From Burkholderiales bacterium (GTDB lineage: Bacteria; Pseudomonadota; Gammaproteobacteria; Burkholderiales; Burkholderiaceae_F): a DNA stretch of 5,654 nt. Positions 1 to 5,654 of the stretch are shown one piece after another (the stretch's first letter is position 1; every line of letters starts with the position of its first letter). Position numbers and translations under genes: made by a program. The notes under the pieces were generated by a model. The model was given only the letters and a program-made list of their open reading frames with translations, ran no database searches and had not been told where the DNA came from. Where the stretch lies: NCBI GenBank assembly GCA_021205255.1, contig JAJPXW010000285.1:1-5654 (forward strand), given 5' to 3'.

Positions 1-250
1 GCATTAATCCCAAATCCTGGGAAGAACTGTTTTGGCCTATGGCTTTAGGATTTCCGGAAGACTCAGTCAGAGCAATGGCTCGCAGAAGGTCGGCTGGAAC
101 TCCATGACGCTCGCCATGACTATCAAAACAGTCAGCTGCATGGGCAATGTTCATTGCACAGAGACAGGTAGCTACAGGAAATAGAAAAAAGAGAGCAGAT
201 AACACCAACTTTACGTTAATTGTTGAGATTTTGAGTGCAGATAAGATCAT
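1..250 (-). CDS. SLT-type lytic transglycosylase, 5' part only (cut by window edge)
   Basis: The frame is open from an ATG at 250 through the left edge, giving 83 codons and no stop. A TAA lies directly upstream in frame (251-253), which fixes the start region, and AAAGGA at 262-267 (minus strand) serves as ribosome binding site about 11 bases ahead. Residues about 13-32 form a hydrophobic signal sequence, with a plausible cleavage after AHA near residue 39. The mature start CFDSHGERHGVPADLLRAIA, then LTESSGNPKAIGQN and SQDLGLM, match the opening of the SLT/goose-lysozyme-like fold. E63 in the ESSGNP motif would be the catalytic glutamate and GLM begins the usual GLMQIN motif. Enzymes of this family (VirB1-like, and SLT proteins of integrative elements) cleave peptidoglycan in the periplasm so the transfer machine can pass. 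It follows the DUF4400 gene by 23 bases. The family call is firm; the exact conjugation subfamily cannot be set from this fragment. Confidence 0.85.
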   Translation of the reverse strand, partial: MILSALKISTINVKLVLSALFFLFPVATCLCAMNIAHAADCFDSHGERHGVPADLLRAIALTESSGNPKAIGQNSSSQDLGLM

Positions 251-273
251 TTAGTAAAAGTTCCTTTATTTTT

Positions 274-870
274 CTAGCTATATTTATGAAAGTTAGAGAC
301 CAATAAGTGCAGCCCGAGTCCAAGGAAAAGCAAATCGAAGAATCCAAGCCAGGACCCCACAGTAAATGGGGCAATTAAAGTCATTGCCAGCGTGAAACCT
401 AGGAAAGCTGGAATCAGCAGGGCGGTCTGGAAGAGAATTGGGTGAGGAGCCGCAAAGCTTTCGTACCTCAATTTCCTTTGGATCATGCCGTCTTGCACTA
501 CGACTGCGTAGATCGGTAGGCAAAGGAGAAGCCAAGTCAATGCGAAGAACATTCGCAAAATCGCGTTGGAAATCATCGCTTTTAGACTTTTAAAGTAAGG
601 AATATCAAAAATTCTTCCGACTTCAGCTACGGCTGTTCTCTCTACATCGTCTTCGCGGACTTTTTCTGGAAAGAGCGGAATGTCCACCAGGCTTTCGAAC
701 TTTTCTGCTGATTCGATTGTCCAGTCATAGAGACCATGCAAGTGGTTGGTTGCTTCCTCGTTTTCTTGCTGGGCAAGCTTTAACCAATGCTCTTGCGTGA
801 ACTCCAGAGGAAACCACATAAAGCAGAAGATAAAAGTCAGGGTAAGGATGATTGAGAGTCTTTCTTTCAT
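274..870 (-). CDS. DUF4400-type conjugation membrane protein (TIGR03747-like)
   Basis: This encodes 198 residues. Hydrophobic segments lie at about residues 5-22, 103-127, 145-169 and 172-192, with a soluble, charged part at 23-100 that is probably periplasmic. Between the second and third helices is QDGMIQRKLRYESFAAPHP, which resembles the DG-x-x-x-R-x-x-R loop typical of the DUF4400 / integrating-conjugative-element membrane protein family. Members of that family usually sit next to traD in SXT- and TOL-like systems, as here. The molecular role is not known; an inner-membrane partner of the coupling protein is an inference from position. The start ATG overlaps the traD stop by four bases (ATGA at 867-870) and has a strong AAGGAG seven bases upstream inside traD, so translation is probably coupled. 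The gene ends with TAG. Family assignment rests on recalled motif, topology and synteny rather than a search. Confidence 0.75.
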   Translation of the reverse strand: MKERLSIILTLTFIFCFMWFPLEFTQEHWLKLAQQENEEATNHLHGLYDWTIESAEKFESLVDIPLFPEKVREDDVERTAVAEVGRIFDIPYFKSLKAMISNAILRMFFALTWLLLCLPIYAVVVQDGMIQRKLRYESFAAPHPILFQTALLIPAFLGFTLAMTLIAPFTVGSWLGFFDLLFLGLGLHLLVSNFHKYS

Positions 871-2852
871 TGGAGGACTCCTTTCTGTTTTACTGGTTCC
901 TCAAAGAGTTCAAGAGCTTCTTTAAGCACTAACTGGTCTTCATTTTTAAGTTCAGCTTTTGATTTAGTGCTCTTTTGAACTTCCTCGGCATCAAAAAGTA
1001 TCGGTACTCGCCCCTTTATGAACATTCCGGCACTAACCATTCCAAAGTACTGGCAGTTAGGAAGCATGGAAAAGTATTCAGCTGGAACTATGTCTTCTCG
1101 CTGGCTACTTCTCTTGTGGGAAGCTCCGGCCTTATAAGTAGGAATGCCATCGACTGAATCCGAATGAGTGCTTAGTGAAGTATCGATTTGGTGGATATAG
1201 GTCTTACCTAAAGATTCAGTAAAGACATCCCGAGTCTCACCGTCCTTAGTTCGTAAAGCAATAACGTTATTCAAGTTACCGATTACCTTGCGGGCGGCAG
1301 CCTTGCTATTCATTCTGACTTCAAGGTCAGCCATTGTCTGCATAGCACAAGTGGCATAAATTCCGCCTTCAGCTCCTTTATTCAAAATTTCTATCAAAGG
1401 AACATTAAGGACGTTACTTACTTCGTCAACAAACAGAGCAATTCTTCTATCCTTCTTTCTTATTTGATAGCGTTTACCTGCGACAGCTGCTAAATCGGCA
1501 AGAAAGATTGCACCAACGGCACTTGCCACATCAGCATTTTGCAAAGAGCCCATGGAAACGTAGAGAACTCCAGAATCCACAATGATCTTTTCAATGCTGG
1601 TGATCTGTCTTTGATCCTTATCGTCCATGGGATTTGGAGACAGAATATTTTGAAGGTCTCCGTTATTCAGCATCGCAAAGCAGGGGATAAGCGAAGAAGT
1701 AATCTTGCTGTAATGCTCCTTACTGTGATAGAAGACCTTTAGAGCTGCATCAATGACTCTTATCTTCTTTGCATTTGGAAGGACGTTTTGATACCAGGAA
1801 ATCTTGAGAAGTAGTTCATCGACTTGATCGCTTGTATCTCTTGCTCGTGGTGGCATAAAGCTACGTGCTTTTGCTTTCCAGTCATTTTCAGCAAATTCTT
1901 GAACATGCTTATCTAAAAGTTCAGCTAAAAGAACTTGTATGCCAGCATTGATATGAAATTCAATCAAGCTAATCGTCGGAGAATAATCAAGATGGATTAA
2001 AGCTCCAGCGACGGTGTCGATAGCTGACCAGGCATAGGCTCGGAATACATCGTCGGAACCGGCCGTCATAACGGAGACAATACGAGTTGCTATTTCACCG
2101 GAAGTTGTCCAAGTGTTTAATGGATTTAGACGGACGCCTTTGCCATCGGCTTCAGTCGTAAAGAAATAGGGCTCAGGTCTTTTAGCGACTCGACAAGCGC
2201 AGCAGACGGAATTCCATAGTCTTTCAGATCCTTTCGGATCAAAAATCAGAACTGTATCCCCGCGCAATATGGCCTGAGCGATTAATACATTTAGAACAAC
2301 ACCTTTACCTGCTTGCGTTGTTCCCACAACAGCCGTGCCACCTTCAAAGTTCTGAAATGGCCGATAGAGGTCATATTCACCTGAATTTAGACCATGTAGT
2401 GATGCAAGACCTTGTTCGGAATCGGGCTGGGCTTCTTTACTTCTTCCACTAAGAAATAGGAAGAACTTGCCGAGTCTCCATTTTCTAAAGCCACACCTAG
2501 AAAGATCATAGAGCTTCTGGGAATGGGCTGGATGCCAAACAAAGCCACTGCCTAGCCAAATTTCGTCATATTTAGTAAGTTTGGCAAGTTCCTGCATGCT
2601 CATAAAACCAATGCAGTAACCATGTAAGTAACTTCTAGCTCTCAGTATTCTCCAGCCTTCAACTAATCTCCAGCAAGCAAAGCACATGTTTAGTGCAAAG
2701 CCACTAGCGGAAATCGTGAATCCAATAAAGCCAAGGCCGTAAAGCGCACAGCAGTAACCAGCATTCAATGTCCAGAATAATGCTGACCCAAGTTCCCAGG
2801 GATGCCGATAAGGCTGTAGGAACCTTCTGTTATAACTTGATTCGCTTCTCAT
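867..2852 (-). CDS. traD: Conjugative coupling ATPase TraD (SXT/TOL subfamily)
   Basis: This 661-residue inner-membrane ATPase would bring the relaxase-DNA complex to the type IV secretion channel. Residues about 24-64 hold two membrane helices. WLGSGFVWHPAHSQKLYDL (99-117) is the segment that precedes the motor in SXT/TOL TraD proteins. Walker A is GTTQAGKG (177-184), followed by AQAILRGDTVLIFDPKG (192-208). Walker B is IALFVDEVSN (471-480), with D476 and E477. Downstream come LNKGAEGG (490-497), AMQTMADLEVR (503-513, Q505) and GNLNNVIALR (525-534), all landmarks of this subfamily. Walker A ends in GKG, not GKT; this form is known in VirD4/TraG relatives, so activity is plausible. The length is near that expected for the family and no break is seen. 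ATG at 2852 overlaps the stop of the preceding gene by four bases, with AGGAAG eight bases ahead. The TGA stop overlaps the next start. Confidence 0.93.
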   Translation of the reverse strand: MRSESSYNRRFLQPYRHPWELGSALFWTLNAGYCCALYGLGFIGFTISASGFALNMCFACWRLVEGWRILRARSYLHGYCIGFMSMQELAKLTKYDEIWLGSGFVWHPAHSQKLYDLSRCGFRKWRLGKFFLFLSGRSKEAQPDSEQGLASLHGLNSGEYDLYRPFQNFEGGTAVVGTTQAGKGVVLNVLIAQAILRGDTVLIFDPKGSERLWNSVCCACRVAKRPEPYFFTTEADGKGVRLNPLNTWTTSGEIATRIVSVMTAGSDDVFRAYAWSAIDTVAGALIHLDYSPTISLIEFHINAGIQVLLAELLDKHVQEFAENDWKAKARSFMPPRARDTSDQVDELLLKISWYQNVLPNAKKIRVIDAALKVFYHSKEHYSKITSSLIPCFAMLNNGDLQNILSPNPMDDKDQRQITSIEKIIVDSGVLYVSMGSLQNADVASAVGAIFLADLAAVAGKRYQIRKKDRRIALFVDEVSNVLNVPLIEILNKGAEGGIYATCAMQTMADLEVRMNSKAAARKVIGNLNNVIALRTKDGETRDVFTESLGKTYIHQIDTSLSTHSDSVDGIPTYKAGASHKRSSQREDIVPAEYFSMLPNCQYFGMVSAGMFIKGRVPILFDAEEVQKSTKSKAELKNEDQLVLKEALELFEEPVKQKGVLQ

Positions 2853-3643
2853 TTGAAAGGCTTCCTAAAAACATCGCAGAAAGCATGGTCAGGAATGTAT
2901 ACATCACGGCGGTTGTAGTAATAAGGCTCTCCGTAATGGCCTTTGTATTTCCTAACGTGGATGCGGTGAGTTACGACTTTGGAGGATCTTTCTTTCCAGT
3001 AATCGACCTGATGGTTAAAGAACTCAGCTCTTGCATCCAGTCGTAAACTTTCGTTTTCTTTCCAGGTTCTAAATTTTCTTAGTTTTTCAATATCTGAATT
3101 CGTAAGTGGCCTGAAGGCAAGCTCTATCAATTTTCTACAGCGCTTTTTGATTTGAGCTGGCGTACGGGCTAGAGCTTTAGTTTTATTTGCCAAATAGGAA
3201 TGTTGCGAGGGTACTGGAGCTTCTAGATGTTTTGCGCAATAGACTTCAGCATTTCTAGTGAACTTCTCAGTATCGTATTCCCAGTGGCAAACGTCCGGTC
3301 TGTTACCTTCGCTTTTCCTTTGAATGGAAGTGGTACGAATTTTCTTTATGAAGGCTTTCAAGTCCTTACTGCGGGCTTTTAGATCCTTGCGTTCTGCTTT
3401 TGCCTTTTTGATTGCCAAGGGAACTTTTTCAGGACGCAAGAACCTTCTTTGGAAAACAAGGCCAGCTCCATGCTTTTCTGTTGGTAGCTCTTTTCGTTTT
3501 TCCTGAGTGAAAGCGACTGATTTAGTAAGAGTCAAAACGACATGCAGATCTTTGTTCTCAACTGATTTCTTAGCTAGAAAGTTCAGCCAGCATCGAGATT
3601 TCGCAATATCCTCTTGTTCTTTCCTCTCATAGAGTTCAGGCAT
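2849..3643 (-). CDS. Unknown very basic protein between relaxase and coupling protein
   Basis: I do not recognise the family. The ATG at 3643 gives 264 residues. An in-frame TTG at 3658 would add five, but the ATG has GGAG (3653-3656) nine bases ahead while the TTG lacks a well-spaced site, so the ATG is preferred. There is no signal peptide or membrane helix. Counting from the ATG, residues about 75-113 are packed with K, R and E (for example AIKKAKAERKDLKARSKDLK) and should be helical, perhaps coiled coil. Residues about 160-200 are again basic (KALARTPAQIKKRCRKL). The C-terminus is rich in aromatic, His and Arg residues (RIHVRKYKGHYGEPYYYNRR). The strong positive charge suggests nucleic-acid binding, and the place between traI and traD suggests a relaxosome or transfer accessory role; both are inference. 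The stop overlaps the traD start by four bases, tying its expression to traD. Confidence 0.8.
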   Translation of the reverse strand: MPELYERKEQEDIAKSRCWLNFLAKKSVENKDLHVVLTLTKSVAFTQEKRKELPTEKHGAGLVFQRRFLRPEKVPLAIKKAKAERKDLKARSKDLKAFIKKIRTTSIQRKSEGNRPDVCHWEYDTEKFTRNAEVYCAKHLEAPVPSQHSYLANKTKALARTPAQIKKRCRKLIELAFRPLTNSDIEKLRKFRTWKENESLRLDARAEFFNHQVDYWKERSSKVVTHRIHVRKYKGHYGEPYYYNRRDVYIPDHAFCDVFRKPFK

Positions 3644-3703
3644 TTCGATAGTCTCCAATCGTTAGTTTTGTTCCTAGGGATGGTTATCTACTTTGTTTTA
3701 AAT

Positions 3704-3718
3704 AATCGATTTCGATTT
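3704..3718. repeat. Palindrome AATCGATT with CGATTT tandem repeat
   Basis: AATCGATT at 3704-3711 is a perfect 8-base palindrome. CGATTT occurs twice back to back at 3707-3712 and 3713-3718. The site lies about 60 bases upstream of the start of the unknown basic gene, where an operator could sit. It is short and AT-rich, so it may be chance. Confidence 0.3.
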
Positions 3719-3771
3719 CTATTTAGTGGGATTGCACTGGTCTGTGAGATCAAGATTTCTTGGTTTTTGAA

Positions 3772-3792
3772 AGTTGATTTAAAGACTCAACT
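3772..3792 (-). repeat. Small inverted repeat after the relaxase frame (weak terminator candidate)
   Basis: AGTTGA and TCAACT form a perfect 6-base stem around a 9-base loop, starting about 9 bases after the stop of the relaxase frame on the minus strand. The stem is short and AT-rich, and no T-run follows on the minus strand, so it is a poor intrinsic terminator. At most it could attenuate transcription or protect an RNA end. Confidence 0.3.
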
Positions 3793-3800
3793 GTGATTTT

Positions 3801-4610
3801 CTATCCTTGAGCTTTTCCCTCCTGAGTCTTTACAGCGTTAGAACTAGATGACTTTTTCTTCGGTGAAGTTGTCGCTTTAGTTCCAGTTGCTTTACTTGAG
3901 TTTCTAGTCTTTGCAGTGGTTTTCTTTACAGGTGTTTTATTGGTAGAATTGTCTACTTTCTTGATTGTTGGAGCGGTGTTTGCCTTAGCTTTTGCACTTG
4001 AAGAGGAACTATCTTTAGAGGTAGTAGAGTTGTTAGCTTTTGGTGTATTAGCGGGAGGATTCTCCTGTTTAGGTGTCTTAGGCGAAGGCTTGGTTTTAGA
4101 GGATTTGTTTCTAGTGCTAGAAGGCACCTTTGCTGATCCAGTTGTAGTTATTTTTGAAGAGCGTGATCTAGTAGTTTTAGGACTCGTCTTCTTTACCTTT
4201 TCTGTGTTACTGGCTTCTTGGACAGTCGGTTTAGACCTATTGGGAACTTCAGAAGAATCAGAAGCATTTTCTACTTTAATGGGATCAACTTGAGAAGAAG
4301 TCTTTGGAGAGCTTTCCTCTAGATTAGCTTCCTTGGTGGATGGGATTTTATTAATTGTAGGTTCTTCCTTTTGAGTAGACTTTAAAGATAGTTCCTCTTT
4401 ACTTTCTTTTCCTTGATTAGGAGGATCTAGCTGATCTTTGTTATGAACGATGGTAACGAACTTGCTCTCTCTAATCTCTTTAGTTTCTTCTGCTTTGTCT
4501 AGTTCATTTAGATCTTGGTCAGAATCATTCTGGTTGTAAAAGTTAGAGGGATGAATGGTTTCGAATTTTGGAGATTCATCTTCGGTTTTATTAACTGCAG
4601 GTTTTGCTTC
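3801..4610 (-). pseudogene. traI: Detached low-complexity C-terminal tail of TraI relaxase
   Basis: Directly after the TAA at 4611-4613 the same frame stays open for 269 more codons to a TAG at 3801-3803. The stretch has no ATG and no TTG; the only conventional alternative start is a GTG at 4125-4127, which has only a weak, distant GGA and would leave 108 residues. So most of it cannot be translated unless the ribosome passes the TAA. The first ~135 residues are rich in E, D, S, N and P (for example KTEDESPKFE, NDSDQDLNELDKAEETKE). The last ~130 are K/S/T/A/P-rich and strongly basic (SPKTTRSRSSK, AKTRNSSKATGTKATTSPKK), like histone-H1-type or other disordered DNA-binding tails. The character continues the disordered end of the preceding frame, so I read it as the original C-terminus of the relaxase cut off by a nonsense codon. 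Readthrough or a sequencing error are alternatives. Confidence 0.6.
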
Positions 4611-5585
4611 TTATGACTTTGAAAGTTCGATTTCAACCTGCATTGAAGTGGTATTTGAATTTGCGTCTAATCCAGTGCTTTCTTTTACAGTGTCTTTTGA
4701 GTTTACAGCTGGTGGTGCGTTTTCCTCAGAACCCCTAAAGAAAGTGAAGACAGACTTTAGAAATTTAGTGAAGCCGGAAACTCGTTTAACTTCAGTCGGG
4801 GTTGTAACATCATGTGTAACAACTACTAAAGTTTCTTCAACTGGTTTTTCTTTATTGAATGGGTAAAGATTCTCTTTCTTCAATTGTTCCTCCATTTCTT
4901 GAGTTTTAGTTTTTGTGATTGCCTTTAAGGATGATTCATTGACTGATTTCTTAGCTAATTCAATTGGTGTACCTTGCATAATTTTCTTCTCCTTTTCGAG
5001 CTTTTGAATCTGTGCATTAATCATTTTTGAAGCCATTGCAATGATTGTTGATCCGCTTCCTGGCTGAGAAGAAAGGAAGGACTCCTTTTTGCTTCTGATT
5101 GAAAAAGTGATATCTGCTTTTTTCTTGTCAGGATCGGCAATAATGTTCTTGAGGTTTGGCCTCCTTTTGAGTTTTTCTTCCAATTCTTTTTCTGGAAGAC
5201 AGTTCTTAAGTTCATTTGCCCATGCGGATGTTTCCTCCATATAAAGTAGTGGTTCATTAAGTGCTACAGCTGGACAAGCTATTTCGACATAACGAATTCT
5301 CTCTTTTTCACCTGTAGACTCAAGAAAAATTCTTTTTTCAAGATCACTATTGGGTGGTTGTTTGACGATACCGAGGTAGCAGCAATACGAAAACAATGAT
5401 TGGGCATTTAACGGTATTTCTGTAAACGGCCATTTTTGTTTTGCTAATTCTGCTAACTCTTCAAATCCAAGTGGATATCTAATCCACATCTCTCCTTGCC
5501 ATAATGTGACTGCTTGCTGATATTTACCTTTTCCAGCTTCCATAGACCAGTCGCTTTTGAATTTATGGACAAGGATGATTTCCAT
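4611..5585 (-). CDS. traI: MOBH-type TraI relaxase, C-terminal domain fragment
   Basis: The frame gives 324 residues from ATG 5585. Residues about 25-105 (AVTLWQGEMWIRYPLGFEEL, then AKQKWPFTEIPLNAQSLFSY and CCYLGIV) follow the pattern I recall for the C-terminal domain of MOBH relaxases such as SXT/R391 TraI: a W-x-x-G hairpin, a helix, an IP-x(5)-L turn, a helix and a G-[IF]-[AV] end. The catalytic HHH/HD metal-binding part of such enzymes lies well upstream and is outside the window. Residues about 120-245 are charged and partly coiled coil (AQIQKLEKEKKIMQ), and about 250-324 look disordered. Whole MOBH TraI proteins exceed 700 residues, so this is a fragment. The ATG has no Shine-Dalgarno sequence and lies 36 bases after an in-frame TGA. 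The end is an in-frame TAA after which the frame continues open. Position upstream of traD supports the call. It may not be translated independently. Confidence 0.65.
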   Translation of the reverse strand: MEIILVHKFKSDWSMEAGKGKYQQAVTLWQGEMWIRYPLGFEELAELAKQKWPFTEIPLNAQSLFSYCCYLGIVKQPPNSDLEKRIFLESTGEKERIRYVEIACPAVALNEPLLYMEETSAWANELKNCLPEKELEEKLKRRPNLKNIIADPDKKKADITFSIRSKKESFLSSQPGSGSTIIAMASKMINAQIQKLEKEKKIMQGTPIELAKKSVNESSLKAITKTKTQEMEEQLKKENLYPFNKEKPVEETLVVVTHDVTTPTEVKRVSGFTKFLKSVFTFFRGSEENAPPAVNSKDTVKESTGLDANSNTTSMQVEIELSKS

Positions 5586-5654
5586 TTCATGCTGAAGATG
5601 CCGAAGTGGTGATTTGTCGACTCATCTACCTGAATAAGCAAATTCGACTTCTTG
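5586..5654 (-). pseudogene. traI: Upstream piece of the same TraI frame, ended by in-frame TGA
   Basis: From the right edge the frame reads QEVEFAYSGR, then TGA (5622-5624), then VDKSPLRHLQHE directly into the next ATG. The residues EVEFAY resemble the EFSY-type segment that precedes the C-terminal domain in SXT-like TraI, at a similar distance, and the frame is identical to that of the downstream fragment. I therefore read the TGA as a nonsense mutation inside traI (for instance CGA to TGA), with the catalytic part beyond the window. Only ten codons are visible upstream, so a true gene end followed by a new gene cannot be excluded. Confidence 0.45.

Larger units (their letters stand above)
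3659..3800. other. Spacer between relaxase frame and unknown basic gene
   Basis: This is an AT-rich gap in an otherwise tightly packed operon, with no credible gene. It holds an inverted repeat just after the relaxase-frame stop (3772-3792), a CGATTT tandem pair beside the palindrome AATCGATT (3704-3718), and the leader of the next gene. I looked for a sigma70 promoter on the minus strand. TTGATC-like and TATTTA-like hexamers exist but no pair has good spacing, so I do not call one. If the downstream genes have their own promoter, this is the most likely place. Confidence 0.6.

Noticed and set aside
177..240. Possible defect in TraD shown by Walker A GTTQAGKG lacking the usual Thr/Ser (residues 177-184 of TraD)
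   Set aside because: GKG endings are known in VirD4/TraG coupling proteins and all other TraD motifs are intact, so this is not good evidence of inactivation. The coordinates given are residue-based, not bases.
2768..3046. Plus-strand frame of 92 residues overlapping the start of traD
   Set aside because: It lies opposite the traD start and the unknown gene's end, both supported by overlap and ribosome binding sites, and has no recognisable features.
4125..4127. GTG as an independent start for a 108-residue S/T/K-rich protein
   Set aside because: The frame extends open another 161 codons upstream with matching composition, and only a weak GGA lies ahead of the GTG, so it is better read as part of a longer tail.
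3916..4293. Plus-strand frame of 125 residues, rich in L, V, F and E, resembling a membrane protein
   Set aside because: It is the antisense shadow of the K/S/T-rich tail: Lys and Ser codons read backwards give Leu, Phe, Val and Glu. No ribosome binding site or family likeness is seen.
4555..4866. Plus-strand frame of 103 residues opposite the TraI fragment
   Set aside because: It is antisense to a frame with recognisable domain sequence, and its composition mirrors the opposite strand.
5453..5641. Minus-strand frame starting at TTG, containing STNHHFGIFSMKW, which looks like the HHH motif of MOBH relaxases
   Set aside because: It is in a different frame from the recognisable C-terminal relaxase domain. 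The real HHH motif lies roughly 200 residues or more upstream of that domain, and the rest of the frame shows no relaxase features.

Overview
The window is a piece of a conjugative-transfer region, either an integrative conjugative element or a conjugative plasmid, from a Gram-negative bacterium. It is moderately AT-rich and looks proteobacterial, probably gammaproteobacterial; I cannot name the species. All credible genes lie on the minus strand, so the operon reads from high to low coordinates: relaxase (traI, C-terminal part), unknown basic protein, coupling ATPase (traD), DUF4400-type membrane protein, then a lytic transglycosylase that runs off the left edge. The traI-traD-DUF4400 order resembles the SXT/R391/TOL class of conjugation systems.

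Region by region: 5654-3801 is one continuous reading frame carrying the C-terminal domain of a MOBH-type TraI relaxase and a long low-complexity tail. It is cut by two in-frame stops, TGA at 5622-5624 and TAA at 4611-4613. 3800-3659 is a spacer of about 140 bp with a small inverted repeat and a short direct repeat. 3643-2849 encodes a very basic protein of unknown family. 2852-867 encodes an intact TraD coupling ATPase. 870-274 encodes a four-helix membrane protein of the DUF4400 type. 250-1 is the 5' end of a secreted SLT-type transglycosylase.

The genes form one transfer unit. TraI would nick and lead the DNA, TraD would pump the DNA-protein complex to the secretion channel, and the transglycosylase would open the peptidoglycan. 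The unknown gene, traD and the DUF4400 gene are joined by 4-base ATGA stop-start overlaps, which suggests translational coupling. The main surprises are the split relaxase beside intact downstream genes, its 269-codon acidic-then-basic tail with no start codon of its own, and the unrecognised gene between relaxase and coupling protein.
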